Numbered from the stretch's first letter, positions 42,727-54,389 are shown. The stretch is DNA of 64,000 nucleotides from Monodelphis domestica (GCF_027887165.1 NC_077227.1:349663207-349727206); one strand, 5' to 3'. Notes: generated from the sequence alone by a model not told the origin. Numbers and translations: made by a program.

Positions 42727-45433
42727 CCTTTCTGCCTCCCTGCCTCCCTGCATCTCTTCCTTCCTTCTTTCCTTCCTCCTTCCTCCTTTCTTTTCTTCTT
42801 CCCTCCCTCCCTCTCTTCCTTCCTTCCTTCCTCCCTCCCTTTTTCCTCCCTCCCTCCCTCCCTCCTTCCTTCCTTCCTTCCTTCCTTCCTTCCTTCCTTC
42901 CTTCCTTCCTTCCTTCCTTCCTTCCTTCCTTCCTTCCTTCCTTCCTTCCTTCCTTCCTTCCTTCCCTCCCTTCTTTCTTCCTTCCTTCCTTCCTCACCTC
43001 CTCCCTCCCCCTCTCCATTTTTCCTTCCTTCCTTCCTTCTTCCTTCCTCCCTCCCTTCTTTCTTCCTTCCTCCCTCACTTCCTCCCTCCCTCCATTTTTC
43101 CTTCCTTCCTTCCTCTCTCCCTTCCTCCCTCCCTCCCTCCCTCTGTCCTTCCCTCCATCCCTTCCTTCCATCCTTCTTCCCTCCCTCTTTTCCTTCCTTC
43201 CTTCCTTCCTTCCTTCCTTCCTTCCTTCCTTCCTTCCTTCCTTCCTTCCTTCCTTCCTTCCTTCCTTCCTTCCTTCCTTCCTTCCTCCCTCCCTCCCTTC
43301 TTTCTTCCTTCCTTCCTTCCTCACTTCCTCCCTCCCCCTCTCCATTTTTCCTTCCTTCCTTCCTTCTTCCTTCCTTCCTCCCTTCTTCTTTCTTCCTTCC
43401 TCCCTCACTTCCTCCCTCCCTCCATTTTTCCTTCCTTCCTCTCTCCCTTCCTCCCTCCCTCCCTCCCTCTGTCCTTCCCTCCATCCCTTCCTTCCATCCT
43501 TCTTCCCTCCCTCTTTTCCTTCCTTCCTTCCTTCCTTCCTTCCTTCCTTCCTTCCTTCCTTCCTTCCTTCCTTCCTTCCTTCCTTCCTTCCTTCCTTCCT
43601 TCCTTCCTTCCTTCCTTCCTTCCTTCCTTCCTTCCTTCTTCTTCCTCCTTCTTTTCCTTCCTTCCTTCCTTCCTTCCTTCCTTCCTTCCTTCCTTCCTTC
43701 CTTCCTTCCTTCCTTCCTTCCTTCCTTCCTTCCTTCCTTCCTTCCTTCCTTCCTTCCTCCCTCCCTTCCTCCCTCCCTCCCTTCTTTCTTCTTTCTTCTT
43801 TCCTTCCTTCCTCACTTCATCCCTCCCTCCATATTCCCTTCCTTCCTTCCTTCCTTCCTTCCTTCCTTCCTTCCTTCCTTCCTTCCTTCCTTCCTTCCTT
43901 CCTTCCTTCCTTCCTTCCTTCCTTCCTTCCCTTCCCTCCCTTTTTTCTTCCTTCCTTCCTTCCTTCCCTCCCTTTTTTCTTCCTTCCTTCCTTCTTCCCT
44001 CCCCTCCTTCTTTCCTTCCTTCCTTCTTTACTTGCTTCCTTCCTCCCTCCCTCCTTTCCTCCCTCCCTCCCTTCCTTCCTTCCTCCCTCCTTTTTTCTTT
44101 TTCCCTCCCTCCCTTCATTTCCTTCCTTCATCCCTCCCTCCTTTATTTCCTCCCTCCCTCCCCTTCTTCCTTCCTTCCTTCCTTCCTTCCTCCCTCCATT
44201 CCTTGCTCCCTCCCTCCCTTTTTCCTCCCTCCTTCCCTCCCTCCCTCCCCTTCCTTCCTTCCTTCCTTCCTTCCTTCCTTCCTTCCTTCCTTCCTTCCTT
44301 CCTTCCTTCCTTCCTTCCTTCCTTCCTTCCTTCCTCCCTCCCTTCTTTCTTCCTTCCTTCCTTCCTCACTTCCTCCCTCCCCCTCTCCATTTTTCCTTCC
44401 TTCCTTCCTTCCTTCCTTCCTTCCTTCCTTCCTTCCTTCCTTCCTTCCTTCCTTCCTTCCTTCCTTCCTTCCTTCCTTCCTTCCTTCCTTCCTTCCTCCC
44501 TTCTTTCTTTCTTCCTTCCTTCCTCACTTCCTCCCTCCCCCTCTCCATTTTTCCTTCCTTCCTTCCTTCTTCCTTCCTTCCTCCCTTCTTTCTTCCTTCC
44601 TCCCTCACTTCCTCCCTCCCTCCATTTTTCCTTCCTTCCTCTCTCCCTTCCTCCCTTCCTCCCTCCCTCTGTCCTTCCCTCCATCCCTTCCTTCCATCCT
44701 TCTTCCCTCCCTCTTTTCCTTCCTTCCTTCCTTCCTTCCTTCCTTCCTTCCTTCCTTCCTTCCTTCCTTCTTCCCTCCCTCTTTTCCTTCCTTCCTTCCT
44801 TCCTTCCTTCCTTCCTTCCTTCCTTCCTTCCTTCCTTCCTTCCTTCCTCCCCCTTCCTTCCTTCCTTCCTTCCTCCCTCCCTTCCTCCCTCCCTCCCTTC
44901 TTTCTTCTTTCTTCTTTCCTTCCTTCCTCACTTCATCCCTCCCTCCATTTTCCCTTCCTTCCTTCCTTCCTTCCTTCCTTCCTTCCTTCCTTCCTTCCTT
45001 CCTTCCTTCCTTCCTTCCTTCCTTCCTTCCTTCCTTCCTTCCTTCCTTCCTTCCTTCCTTCCTCCCTTCCTTCCTTCCTTCCTTCCCTTTTTTCTTCCTT
45101 CCTTCCTTCTTCCCTCCCCTCCTTCTTTCCTTCCTTCCTTCTTTACTTGCTTCCTTCCTCCCTCCCTCCTTTCCTCCCTCCCTCCCTTCCTTCCTTCCTC
45201 CCTCCTTTTTTTCTTTTTCCCTCCCTCCCTTCATTTCCTTCCTTCATCCCTCCCTCCTTTATTTCCTCCCTCCCTCCCCTTCTTCCTTCCTTCCTTCCTT
45301 CCTCCCTCCCTCCATTCCTTGCTCCCTCCCTCCCTTTTTCCTCCCTCCTTCCCTCCCTCCCTCCCCTTCTTCCTTCCTTCCTTCCTTCCTTCCTTCCTTC
45401 CTTCCTTCCTTCCTTCCTTCCTTCCTTCCTTCC
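42727..45433 (+). repeat. 2.7-kb (TTCC)n/(GGAA)n array with higher-order duplication
   Basis: Almost pure C/T on the plus strand, mostly CTTC units, with rare A-bearing landmarks that repeat at fixed spacing. 'ctgtccttccctccatccc' occurs near 43143, 43469 and 44669; 'ctttacttgc' at 44026 and 45141; 'ccttgctccc' at 44201 and 45317; 'tcacttcatccctccctcca' at about 43812 and 44928. Thus a segment of about 1.1-1.2 kb is duplicated in tandem, and a smaller unit of about 326 bp is repeated near the left end. Reading frames up to 498 codons on both strands are artefacts of the 4-bp period. Confidence 0.97.
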
Positions 45434-45598
45434 CCATGAACTTCACAGTTCTTCTATACAAGAGCCAAGGAATTATGAAGATACAAACCAGGTTTTTCCC
45501 CACAAAGTTTCAGGGCAACAGCCACTGAATAGGTCCAGGACAAGACTGGAAGCAGATGGAAAGTCATCAAATTATTTATTGCTGCAATGGACCTTAGC

Positions 45599-45739
45599 CA
45601 TACATAGGCCTGCTGTTAATAAATTTATGGCATGGATGATGGCTACTGGAGGACCATCTTTTACTAAATCAGTTATCCCTCTGGGTTGCTTCCATGTCAC
45701 CCAGCACAGGGCATTGGGTGGGCATTGATCTCTACCCCT
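45599..45739 (+). repeat. 141-bp direct repeat right of the TTCC array
   Basis: Copy of 41982-42122 in the same orientation without indels; 15 substitutions counted by hand. Confidence 0.9.
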
Positions 45740-45849
45740 CATTATGACAGTTGGTTCCTCATTTGACAGAAGAGGAAATTGAGGCCCAGAAAGGTGAAGT
45801 GAATTACTCCAAGTTATTCAGGCAGCTTCATAGATCATCAATACAAATC

Positions 45850-46042
45850 AGCAATTCTTAATCTCAGCTCTGTGATTTTTTTAATGTTATGATGACTATA
45901 TTTCAATATTAGTGGTTTCCATTGTAATCTTCTTCATTTTATATATTTTTAAATGTTTTTTTTTTTTCTGAGAAAGGCTCCATAGACTTTACCAAACTGA
46001 GAAAGGATCTGGGACACAGAGAAGATCAAGAATTATTGCTTG
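45850..46042 (-). mobile_element. short non-autonomous DNA transposon (hAT-like), copy 4
   Basis: Antisense: 'agcaattcttaatctcag', 'ctgagaaaggctccatagac', 'gggacacagagaagatcaag'. The most diverged of the four copies. Confidence 0.45.
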
Positions 46043-46049
46043 AGAGGGA

Positions 46050-46195
46050 GGGATATAGGATATAGTCCAACCTCTTTCATTTTATAGATAAGAAAACAGG
46101 GGCTCTGGGTGAAAGGGAAGGCTAAGTGACTTGCCGGAGGTCACAACGAGACTAGATCAAGACTATTTTTCACTCTATTGCCCAGAAAGCTTGTC
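46050..46195 (+). mobile_element. MIR
   Basis: 'cattttatagataagaaaac', 'gtgacttgccggaggtcaca'. Confidence 0.65.
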
Positions 46196-46199
46196 CTGC

Positions 46200-47055
46200 C
46201 TACATGGACAAGCTAAGGGTATTTTAGGCTGAGATCTTCATGTTCTGTAGCTCATGAGTTCTGAACTTTGCAAATTTCTGTGTTTTTTTCTTCTTTCTCT
46301 TATTTGGAAACCCCACCCTCTGCCTCTGATGACTCAGGGGAAAGACACCAGGCATAGAGCAGTAACAGCTGCAGAGAGATCTAGAAGGAGGCACTTCCCT
46401 GACAAGTGCGTTGGGAGGCAAGCCTCTCATTAGAAAAGTTGGGATATAAATGGAAGAAAACTTAAAAGTCAGGCTTGATTGGGACTCAGCTATAAGAATG
46501 CCCATCCTTTTCCTGCCTGGAATTCAAATTTATGAGCATACATTGGCAGTAATTTTGCAGACATTTCCTCACTTGAAATTCACATGCTGTTGAGGAAGGC
46601 AAGGCATGAATTATCCTCCCTTATTAATACAATGAGTTTCAGTCAGTATGAACTGGGGAGATCCCTCTGCCTGGAGCAGAAAGTAGGGTCCAAGCAGATT
46701 TCATAGTGTATTCCCAAATTAAACCTGCATAGTTTGGGGGCTATCTCTGCTGTTGTCCCTCCCCAAGAAGGGAAACCTAGAGAACTTGAGGAATAATGTT
46801 CTGCTTAGCAAAACTAAGGGAGCCAAGACAAATAGTCACATGCCCAAGAGTCTCCATTATTGCAAGTGAAAGAGACCGATGTGCTGGCCACCATCTTCAT
46901 GTCTCTCTCTGTCCCACCTCCTCAACTTTGGACCCTGCCCCAGGACCATTGGGTTCATACAGATGCATTTGCACTTCATCTTGTGTGGAATCAGGCCTCT
47001 ACTTCACTTGTTGGCCATCTCCACTTTGTGCCATGGAAGTGTACACCTATCCCTC
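46200..47055. other. PDGFRB intron 18, no gene seen
   Basis: No exon recognised. Frames of 93-98 codons here show no known domain and are not conserved PDGFRB sequence. Confidence 0.5.
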
Positions 47056-47059
47056 TCTA

Positions 47060-47185
47060 GCTTTCCTTGATCTTTTTGCCTTTCAACATTAGAATGTAAG
47101 CTCTCCAGGGAAAAGACTGTCTTGTGAGCTGGATTTGTATCATCAGCACTTAGTATAGTGCCTGGGACACAATTAGTATTTAATA
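47060..47185 (+). mobile_element. L2 3' end
   Basis: 'ttagaatgtaagctctccag' and 'tagtatagtgcctgggacac' are the L2 tail, ending in T/A-rich sequence. Confidence 0.7.
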
Positions 47186-47194
47186 CTTTTTTTT

Positions 47195-47598
<404 letters not shown>

Positions 47599-47659
47599 TC
47601 ATAGAAAGAAGTCAGGTTCAGACCATACTAAGGAAATAGAATAGCTGGGATCTTGTTAG

Positions 47660-47790
47660 TCAATTAGTCAACACGCATTTTAATAAGCCCATTCTATGTG
47701 CCAGAAATTATGCTAAGCCCTAAGGGTACAAGGAGAGTAAAAAAATACTGTCCCTGCCCTCAAGGAGCTTCCATCCTAAAAGCTGTGAGC
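47660..47790 (-). mobile_element. L2 3' end
   Basis: 'cccattctatgtgccagaaa', 'ccctgccctcaaggagcttc' are antisense L2 tail. Confidence 0.75.
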
Positions 47791-47954
47791 CATGTGAAGT
47801 AAGAGTAGAAAGGACAAGGGAGATTCTGGAGTTCTAGACTTTAGACACACCCGAAATGGTTAAAACTACTTCCTCCTGTAGCCTGGACCATGGTTATGCA
47901 CTTCCATGGGTCAGAACTTGTAGGGCATGATGTCATCCATACTTTATTACTCAT

Positions 47955-48275
47955 TGGGCAAGCTGCTTCCCCTCTCTGGGCCTTAGTTTCCTCATTTGTA
48001 AAATGAAGGGATCAGATTTGATAATCTCTAATGTCTTCTAACTAAGATCCTAAATAGAAACTCCTCTCCTAACACTGAGAGCTAGAAGGGATGTTGGAAA
48101 TTATGTGACCCAACTCTCATTTTGAGATGAAGAAACTAGAACCTTTTCAACAATCTTTGGAGGAAAGGTCCAGAAGGGAGTGGGTCTTGCCCAAAGTCAT
48201 TGAAGTAGTTATAAGTAGAACTAGGATTAGAACCCAGCTAACTTAACTTCATATTGATGGTTATTTCCACTTCAA
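47955..48275 (+). mobile_element. SINE tail and MIR
   Basis: SINE tail 47955-48055 ('ccttagtttcctcatttgta') then MIR-type sequence ('ttgagatgaagaaactagaa', 'gaactaggattagaacccag'). Confidence 0.6.
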
Positions 48276-48301
48276 CCCAATACCATATTTCTAGGATATT
48301 G

Positions 48302-48605
48302 TTATTGATTTGTTTCTGTTGTGTCTGACTCTTTGTAACCCCATTTGGGACCATCTCAGCAAAGACCCTGAAGTGGTTTGCCATTTCCTTTTCCAGCTCA
48401 TTTTACAGATGAGGAAACTGAGGCAAATAGTGGGTTAGGGTTAGGGTTAGTTTCCTTATCTGTAAAATGAGCTGGAAAAGGAAATGGCAAACCACTTCAG
48501 TGTCCTGGGGTCATACAGCCAGTAGTAAGTGTCTGAGGCCAAATTTGAACTCATGAAGATGAGTCTTCCTGACTTCAGGCCAAGTACTCTGCCCATTAGC
48601 TGCCT
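48302..48605 (-). mobile_element. SINE, tail type A, with internal foldback
   Basis: Antisense SINE from 'ttgatttgtttctgttgtgt' to 'actctgcccattagctgcct'. Its middle is altered: instead of the normal 'gggttaagtgacttgccca', it has three GGGTTA units followed by an inverted copy of 52 bases of the element. Confidence 0.88.
48368..48500. repeat. 52-bp inverted repeat with a GGGTTA-containing loop
   Basis: Left arm 48368-48419 and right arm 48449-48500 are reverse complements with one mismatch (gatGagg versus gatAagg). The 29-base loop holds 'gggttagggttagggtt'. Confidence 0.95.
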
Positions 48606-49012
48606 CTCTTTCTAGGAGAGCCACCATTAATTCATCCTCTGACTTTCTCTGTTCTTCAACCCAGGATCCTTAGTTCCAACCAGCAAGATTTCCTTACTAT
48701 CACCACTTGAACACTACATTCTCTACAAGCTCTGGGCTTATGTTTATGGTGTTCTCCTTTTTGGGTTGTCCCTTCACCTCATTTCTGCCTGTCCTTCCTT
48801 CCTAAGAACCTCCTCAAGAAAGCCTTCCCTAAACGAGATACAGTGAGGTGAGGATGAACAAGAGTTGTTCTCAGGATCAAGAGACTTGAGTTTGAGTAGT
48901 GGACTGGACATATTTATTACCTGTATGACATTGGACGTGTACTTAACCTTTTTAAGCATCAGTTTCCTTATCTGCAAAATGGGAATAACTACAAGTATTA
49001 TCTTATTCCCAT

Positions 49013-49236
<224 letters not shown>

Positions 49237-49379
49237 GCTTTGGAAATTTAAAGCATCATATATAAGTACTTTGTAGATTTTTAAGTACTATATAAAAGAA
49301 TGTTATGGTTATTCCAGTCCATACCAGTTTTCCTTTCTTTGAAATCCCATAACTATTCTAATCTATATTCATATTTTTA

Positions 49380-49447
49380 GAAAGAAAGACATGAAGGAAG
49401 GGAAGAAAGAAAGAAAGAAAGAAAGAGAAGAGAGAGAGAGAGAGAAT
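49380..49447 (+). repeat. (GAAA)n/(GA)n purine tract
   Basis: 'gaaagaaagaaagaaagaaa' followed by 'gagagagagagagag'. Confidence 0.9.
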
Positions 49448-49454
49448 ATCGTGT

Positions 49455-49710
49455 ATATCAAAGCACTTTCTCTGTGTCAGGCACTGTGCTAAGTGCTTTA
49501 CAAACATCTCCTTTGATCCTTATAACAACCCTGGGAAATAGGTGCTTTTATTTTTCCTATTTCACAGTTGAAGAAACTGAGACAAATAGAGGTTAAGTGA
49601 ATTATTGCACAGGGTCAAATAGCTAATGTCCGAAGCAGAACTTAAGCTCAGGTCTTCCTGACTGTAGGCCCATTGTTCTGTTCTTTTTGCTACCTACCTG
49701 GCAATTAATC
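49455..49710 (+). mobile_element. MIR, near full length
   Basis: 'gtcaggcactgtgctaagtg', 'ccttataacaaccctgggaa', 'gttgaagaaactgagacaaa', 'gtcttcctgactgtaggccc' in MIR order. Confidence 0.85.
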
Positions 49711-49974
49711 ACATCGCATTACTAACCTTGTGTTGCCAGGTTAAGGTTTCACATATGTATACCTTCTTTTTCCACCTAGATCATAAGATGCTCCTGAGCA
49801 GTGATTGTGACTTTTACATCTTTTCTAACTAATTTTTATAATGGATGCCTAGGCACACAGATGGTACTTAATTTCAAGTTACTGATTGGCTGATTGATTA
49901 GTGGGCATTGTTTGTGGGGTCTCTCAGGGCAAGGAAATAAGGGCAGTAATCCACCCCCCTAAAACTGTAGATTA

Positions 49975-50385
49975 TAGAATCATAGGAGTTAGAGCTAGAA
50001 AGAGCCTTCATAGGCATTTAGTTTTACTCTCTCATTTTGCAGATGAGGTAACTGAGAGAGCTTAAACAACTTAGCAGATGGGACAGCTAGGTGGTTCAGT
50101 AGATGGAGAGCTAGGGATAGAGATAAGAGATTCTGGGTTCAAATCTGACCTCACACTTCCTAGCTGTGTGACCCTGGGCAAGTCACTTGACTCCAGCTGC
50201 CTAGTCCTTATCACTTTTCTGCCTTAGGACAAATATTTAGTATCAATTCTAAGACAGAAGATAAGGGTTAAAAAAACCCAACAGCCTGAGAAAGGCTCAA
50301 GGTCACATATGTAGGAAATGTCAGAGACAGGATTTTAATCCAGATCCTTTGACTATTGAGCTAGTCCTCTTTTCACTACTAGTTT
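49975..50385 (+). mobile_element. MIR split by a younger SINE
   Basis: MIR 49975-50080 ('tttgcagatgaggtaactga') continues at 50280-50385 ('gaaaggctcaaggtcacata'). Between them is a full type-B SINE in the same orientation. Confidence 0.75.
50083..50275 (+). mobile_element. SINE, tail type B, nested in MIR
   Basis: 'gggacagctaggtggttcag', GGTTCAAATCTG B-box, 'tgcctagtccttatcacttt', 'atttagtatcaattctaaga', A-rich end. Confidence 0.88.
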
Positions 50386-50689
50386 TTTCTTCATAGGTTA
50401 CTTGTTAAAAAATGTCTAAGGGTCATCTAGGAAGCCCCCTGCCCAACACTAATGGCCCTCAGGTTTAGACATGTGGTCTTATTGTCCAGCTGATCTCTGT
50501 TGGGCTCACCACTTCCAAAACACCACATGACAATTCAGAGACAAAAAGAGAAGGATAGGGTTAGTGCATAAAATAATGACATCTAGCCAAGCTTTCTTGG
50601 CCATCTGGGTATGTGCTAAAGAGTGAGGGCATGGATGGAGGTGAAAGCAGATGTTGAGGATGAATTCAGTGACAAAGCAAAAGATTAGG

Positions 50690-50885
50690 GAATCATAGGC
50701 TCACAGATTAGAGCTGGCCAAGATTTCAAAGCTATTTAGTCTAACTTCATCATTTTAGATGAAGAAACTGAGGCCCAAAATGATTAAAGTAACCTACCCA
50801 AGGTCCCATAGCATTAATATGCCACATTAGAAGTAGGATTTGAACTCAGAACCTCAGACTCCAAAGCTAGTGTTCTTTCCACTGT
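50690..50885 (+). mobile_element. MIR
   Basis: 'tttagatgaagaaactgagg', 'tttgaactcagaacctcaga', 'tgttctttccactgtgaact'. Confidence 0.75.
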
Positions 50886-50944
50886 GAACTACACAAAATA
50901 GCACAGACTCTGGAATATGGAGAGTCCAGTGAGATAACCAGGAG

Positions 50945-51043
50945 TAATGCAGAATAATGGAAAGAGTACTTAACATAGAATTGGGGAACATGTAAACTAA
51001 CTCTGCCCTTGCTAGTTGTGTGAGCTAGGCAAGTCATTTAACC
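50945..51043 (+). mobile_element. SINE head fragment
   Basis: 'aatggaaagagtacttaaca', 'gtgtgagctaggcaagtcat', interrupted by the next SINE. Confidence 0.6.
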
Positions 51044-51220
51044 TTTGTTATTGTTCAATCCTTTTTCAGTCATGGAGTTTTCTTAGCTACTGTTGTGGCT
51101 TGTCATTCCCTTCTCTAGCTCATTTGCCAGATGAGGAAATTGAGACAAACAAGGTTAAGTGCCTCATCCAGAGTCACACAGTTATTAAGTTTCTGAGGCC
51201 AGATTTGAATTCATGAAGAT
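51044..51220 (-). mobile_element. SINE, tail type A
   Basis: 'ttattgttcaatcctttttc', 'agatgaggaaattgagacaa', 'ccagatttgaattcatgaag'. Confidence 0.8.
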
Positions 51221-51229
51221 TATCTCCTC

Positions 51230-52080
51230 AGAAGATAATTATTAAAGAATATGAAGAAGTAGTTTTTGAAGGAAGAAATCCAATCAGATTAAAATGCTCA
51301 AAGTAATTTATAATTAGGGAAAAAACAAATCAAAACAACTTTGAGGTTCCACTTTATTTATTAGAAAAAAAGAGGAAAATAATAAATGTTGGAGGAGCTA
51401 GAGGAAAACTGGGGGCAAAACTCTAAATTTGTTCTGGAGAGTAATATGAACCATGCTTATAAAATCACTAAATTGTCCATAGCTATACCAAGCTATACCA
51501 CGACTAAGTCTATAATTCAAAGAACTCAAAAAAAAAATAGAAGAAAGAAGTTTCTGTGTAATATTATAGCACTTCCTTTCATGGTAGCCACAATTTGGAA
51601 ACTAAGAGGTGTGGAAGGAGAAGGAACTAAATTGTAAATAAAAATCTATGCAGATCCATATAGAAAACCACATATCAACATTGTCTGTATTCTATTGTAT
51701 TTTTATTTATTTTGCTAAGTATTTTCCAATTATAATAGGAGTGTCCTCCCTTTGCGGAATGACTAAACCAATTGTGGCATATAAATAGACTGGAATGAAA
51801 TAGTTTTATGCCATAATAAATGATAAAACAGACAATTGCAGAACAAACTGAGAAGGGAAACTTTTATAAACTGATGGAAGAAGGAGAGAGCAGAACTAAG
51901 AGAACGACTTATATAATGATAACATATTAGAGAAGTCCAACTTTAAAAGACTCCAGAACTCTGATCCAAGCAATTTTTAAATCACAAGTCCAAAAAAAAA
52001 AAAAGATGAATCAGCCCACTCACCCATTGGCAGAATGATGAACTTAAAAAGCAAAAGAGAGATACATTTTCTGGTGTGGT
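51230..52080 (+). mobile_element. diverged L1 3' region
   Basis: 'gaatgactaaaccaattgtg', 'gaaggagagagcagaactaa' and 'catggtagccacaatttgga' follow the L1 ORF2/3' UTR pattern, older than the other L1 copies here. Confidence 0.6.
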
Positions 52081-52144
52081 AAATGTGGGGATTTCTTTTC
52101 CTAGAATATATAGATACTTACTGAGGATTTTTTGGTATGATTTT

Positions 52145-52440
52145 TTTAATTTGGAAATTTTTATTTAATTAATTTAGAATATTTTTCCATGGATACATGA
52201 TTCATGCTCTTTCCCTCCCCTCTCCCATGGCCAATGTGCAGTTCTACTGGGTTTTACAAGTACCGTTGATCAAGATCTATTTCCATATTATTGATATTTG
52301 TACTAGGGTGATTGTTTAGTCTACATCCCCAATCATATCCCCATCAACTCATGTGATCAAACAGTTGTTTTTCTTCTGCATTTCTACTCCCACAGTTCTT
52401 TCTCTGAATGTGGATAGTGTTGTTTCTCATAAGTCTTACT
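52145..52440 (-). mobile_element. L1 3'-end fragment
   Basis: 'tggatacatgattcatgctc', 'gatcaagatctatttccata', 'ccacagttctttctctgaat' are antisense L1 3' UTR. Confidence 0.85.
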
Positions 52441-52444
52441 GAGG

Positions 52445-52875
52445 AATTTTTAAAATTTTAATTTGTTAATCTTTAGGAGCCTCTATTAGGTCATCTAAAA
52501 AACTGGTGTAATACCTGCAATACTTTTATCACTTAAGGTGCTCTGAGGATCAGTGAGATCTGGATGCAGGGCAGTGGAATCAAAAATGGCCAAAATATAG
52601 CCATGCCAAACATGGCTATATTGGGACCTCCCTGAAGACTTAAAACACTCTAGAACTAGATGAAAATATAGCTGGAGATATTTACCAAAATAAACAAAAA
52701 TACAATAGAACATAGACAAGGTTAATATGTGGTTTTCTACATGGGCCCCACATGGATTTTTATTTACAGTTTAGTTCCTTCCCTTTTCACACCCCATTTC
52801 TATTGATTCTAATATCACTGGTGAAGGGAACTACCCTACCAGCAAAGAAATTTCTTTGACCAGTGCAAACCCTCT
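52445..52875. other. PDGFRB intron 17, no gene seen
   Basis: AT-rich, no recognised exon or repeat. Confidence 0.5.
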
Positions 52876-52879
52876 AGGG

Positions 52880-53045
52880 TTAAGCAATCTATAATCTTAA
52901 TGTTGCCCAAGGCACAGAGCAATTAGGTGACTTGCCCAAAGTCTCCAAGCCAGTGTGTTTATGAGTCAGGACTTGAATCTCAGGACTCAGGAGTCCAGAA
53001 TATAGTATACAGCATGGCACTTTAGCTACTATTACCACACCACCT
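52880..53045 (+). mobile_element. MIR
   Basis: 'caattaggtgacttgcccaa', 'atgagtcaggacttgaatct', 'agcatggcactttagctact'. Confidence 0.65.
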
Positions 53046-53269
53046 CTCTTCTTTATCATTATGATTCATCAAGAGAAACTCCATTGCTCTGGATCAAGTA
53101 TAATTTTAAGCACTATTCCGTATTAATTCAATGAACTAACATTTCAGCTCATTCATATTTGGAATCCTTTAATATTCTATAATTATATAACAAATAACTT
53201 GAAATTTCTAGGACCAGGAAGACTTCCTGCTTACATGCTAAAGCTAAAGCTATATCTACTCATTGGTTT

Positions 53270-53400
53270 TTCATACTGAATGGATAGAATGGAAGCAGCT
53301 TGAGAGTAGAAACAGTTTTTTCCCCCTTTGTAACTCCAATGCCCTCTAAAGGGTCTGGCCCATGGTTGGCACTTGATAAATATCTGTAGATGAATCGATT
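53270..53400 (+). mobile_element. L2 3' end
   Basis: 'gcagcttgagagtagaaaca', 'gttggcacttgataaatatc'. Confidence 0.65.
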
Positions 53401-53492
53401 AATAGAGTATGTAAAGCACTTTGGATACATTAAAGCCCTATAGAAATGTCTGCTCTGTATGTTTCTTTCAGCACCCAGTCCACAATACATAC

Positions 53493-53611
53493 GTTCTTGG
53501 AAGCCAGGAATTCCATGCCATTGGCCACCTGGTAACTGAAGCCCACAAGGTCCATGTAGCTGAGGATAGGGGACTCATTGATCAGGGTTGTCCTGTAGGA
53601 TCTCTCAGGAA
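53493..53611 (-). CDS. PDGFRB: PDGFRB exon, after kinase insert (human exon 17)
   Basis: Acceptor CAG at 53614-53612, donor GTATGT at 53492. With a split Val codon it encodes [20 protein letters not shown] then [19 protein letters not shown], 119 nt. It is the end of the kinase insert plus alpha-D/alpha-E of the C-lobe. Human has [20 protein letters not shown]; the Cys is Tyr here. Confidence 0.97.
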
Positions 53612-53624
53612 CTGGATGTAAAAG

Positions 53625-54130
53625 AAGTGAGAGGGATTTAGGATGTGCACAATGGTTTTCATTGCAAAGCTGCTCGTATATTCTCTAGCATTTGGATCAG
53701 TGGAGCTGACTTTATCTCCCCCTAGTGTCTCTCCAATGAAAAGGGATTTAGAGACAAAGAATCCTGGAGTTAGAAGGGACTGTGAAGCAATGGATAATCC
53801 ATTTTCCTGACTCAAAGCAGGGCTATATTTCAAGTCTCTGGGCCACTGGAATTGACCTTTCAAAGTTCTTCCCCCCAAAGAGATTTTGCCTCCTCTTTGG
53901 GTACCCATCCTACCGCCCACCTCCTCAAATATCAGAATTTTCTTCCTTAAGGCTGTTCTAAATGCATCTTGCTTTAGCCTGAGCTGACTCCCTCTTGCCC
54001 AGTAGCCCCAATGCCATCCTTACTTCATCCTCTAGCTTCCCTTTGGCACTAGTTTTTCCCAAAAGAAGCTAGAAGTCCCCCCTCACCATTTTCCCTGTCC
54101 CAGTAGGCTACAGGCTGCTGCCTCTTTACC
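53625..54130. other. PDGFRB intron 16, no gene seen
   Basis: Short intron without a clear repeat; a MIR-like 'aaagaatcctggagttagaa' lies at about 53755. Confidence 0.5.
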
Positions 54131-54133
54131 TAC

Positions 54134-54294
54134 CTGAGGGTGCGTAGCTATCATAGGGCGAGCTATAGTTGGAAGATTCAATATCCACATACATGATCTC
54201 TCCCTTCATGCCCAGCATTGGTACATAGTCCACACAGTCATCCTTCCTCATGTCCATGTAGCCTCCATCACTCTCCCCTGATAGTGATGTTTGT
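54134..54294 (-). CDS. PDGFRB: PDGFRB exon, kinase insert 2 (human exon 16)
   Basis: Acceptor CAG at 54297-54295, donor GTAGGT at 54133. Encodes [40 protein letters not shown] and [13 protein letters not shown], 161 nt. Both PI3K p85 motifs (YMDM, human Tyr740; YVPM, human Tyr751) are intact. YVDI corresponds to Tyr763, YSSP to Tyr771 (RasGAP) and YDSY to Tyr775. The GYMDM and DYVPML cores match human; residues between are freer. Confidence 0.97.
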
Positions 54295-54389
54295 CTGGGG
54301 GCCAGCAGACACATAGACCAATGATTCCAAAGAATGGTCATTAGAATTAGACCATATGATCAGAGGACCACTTGCTCTAACATTCTCCA

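Noticed and set aside
44032-45528. 498-codon open reading frame rich in SFLPSFLP, and matching KEGRKEGR frames on the other strand
   Set aside because: They are translations of the TTCC/GGAA array; a 4-bp repeat without stops stays open in all frames. No coding evidence.
48430-48452. Telomere-like GGGTTA repeats suggesting a chromosome fusion point
   Set aside because: Only three units, and the first is part of the normal SINE sequence; better explained by local slippage and template switching.
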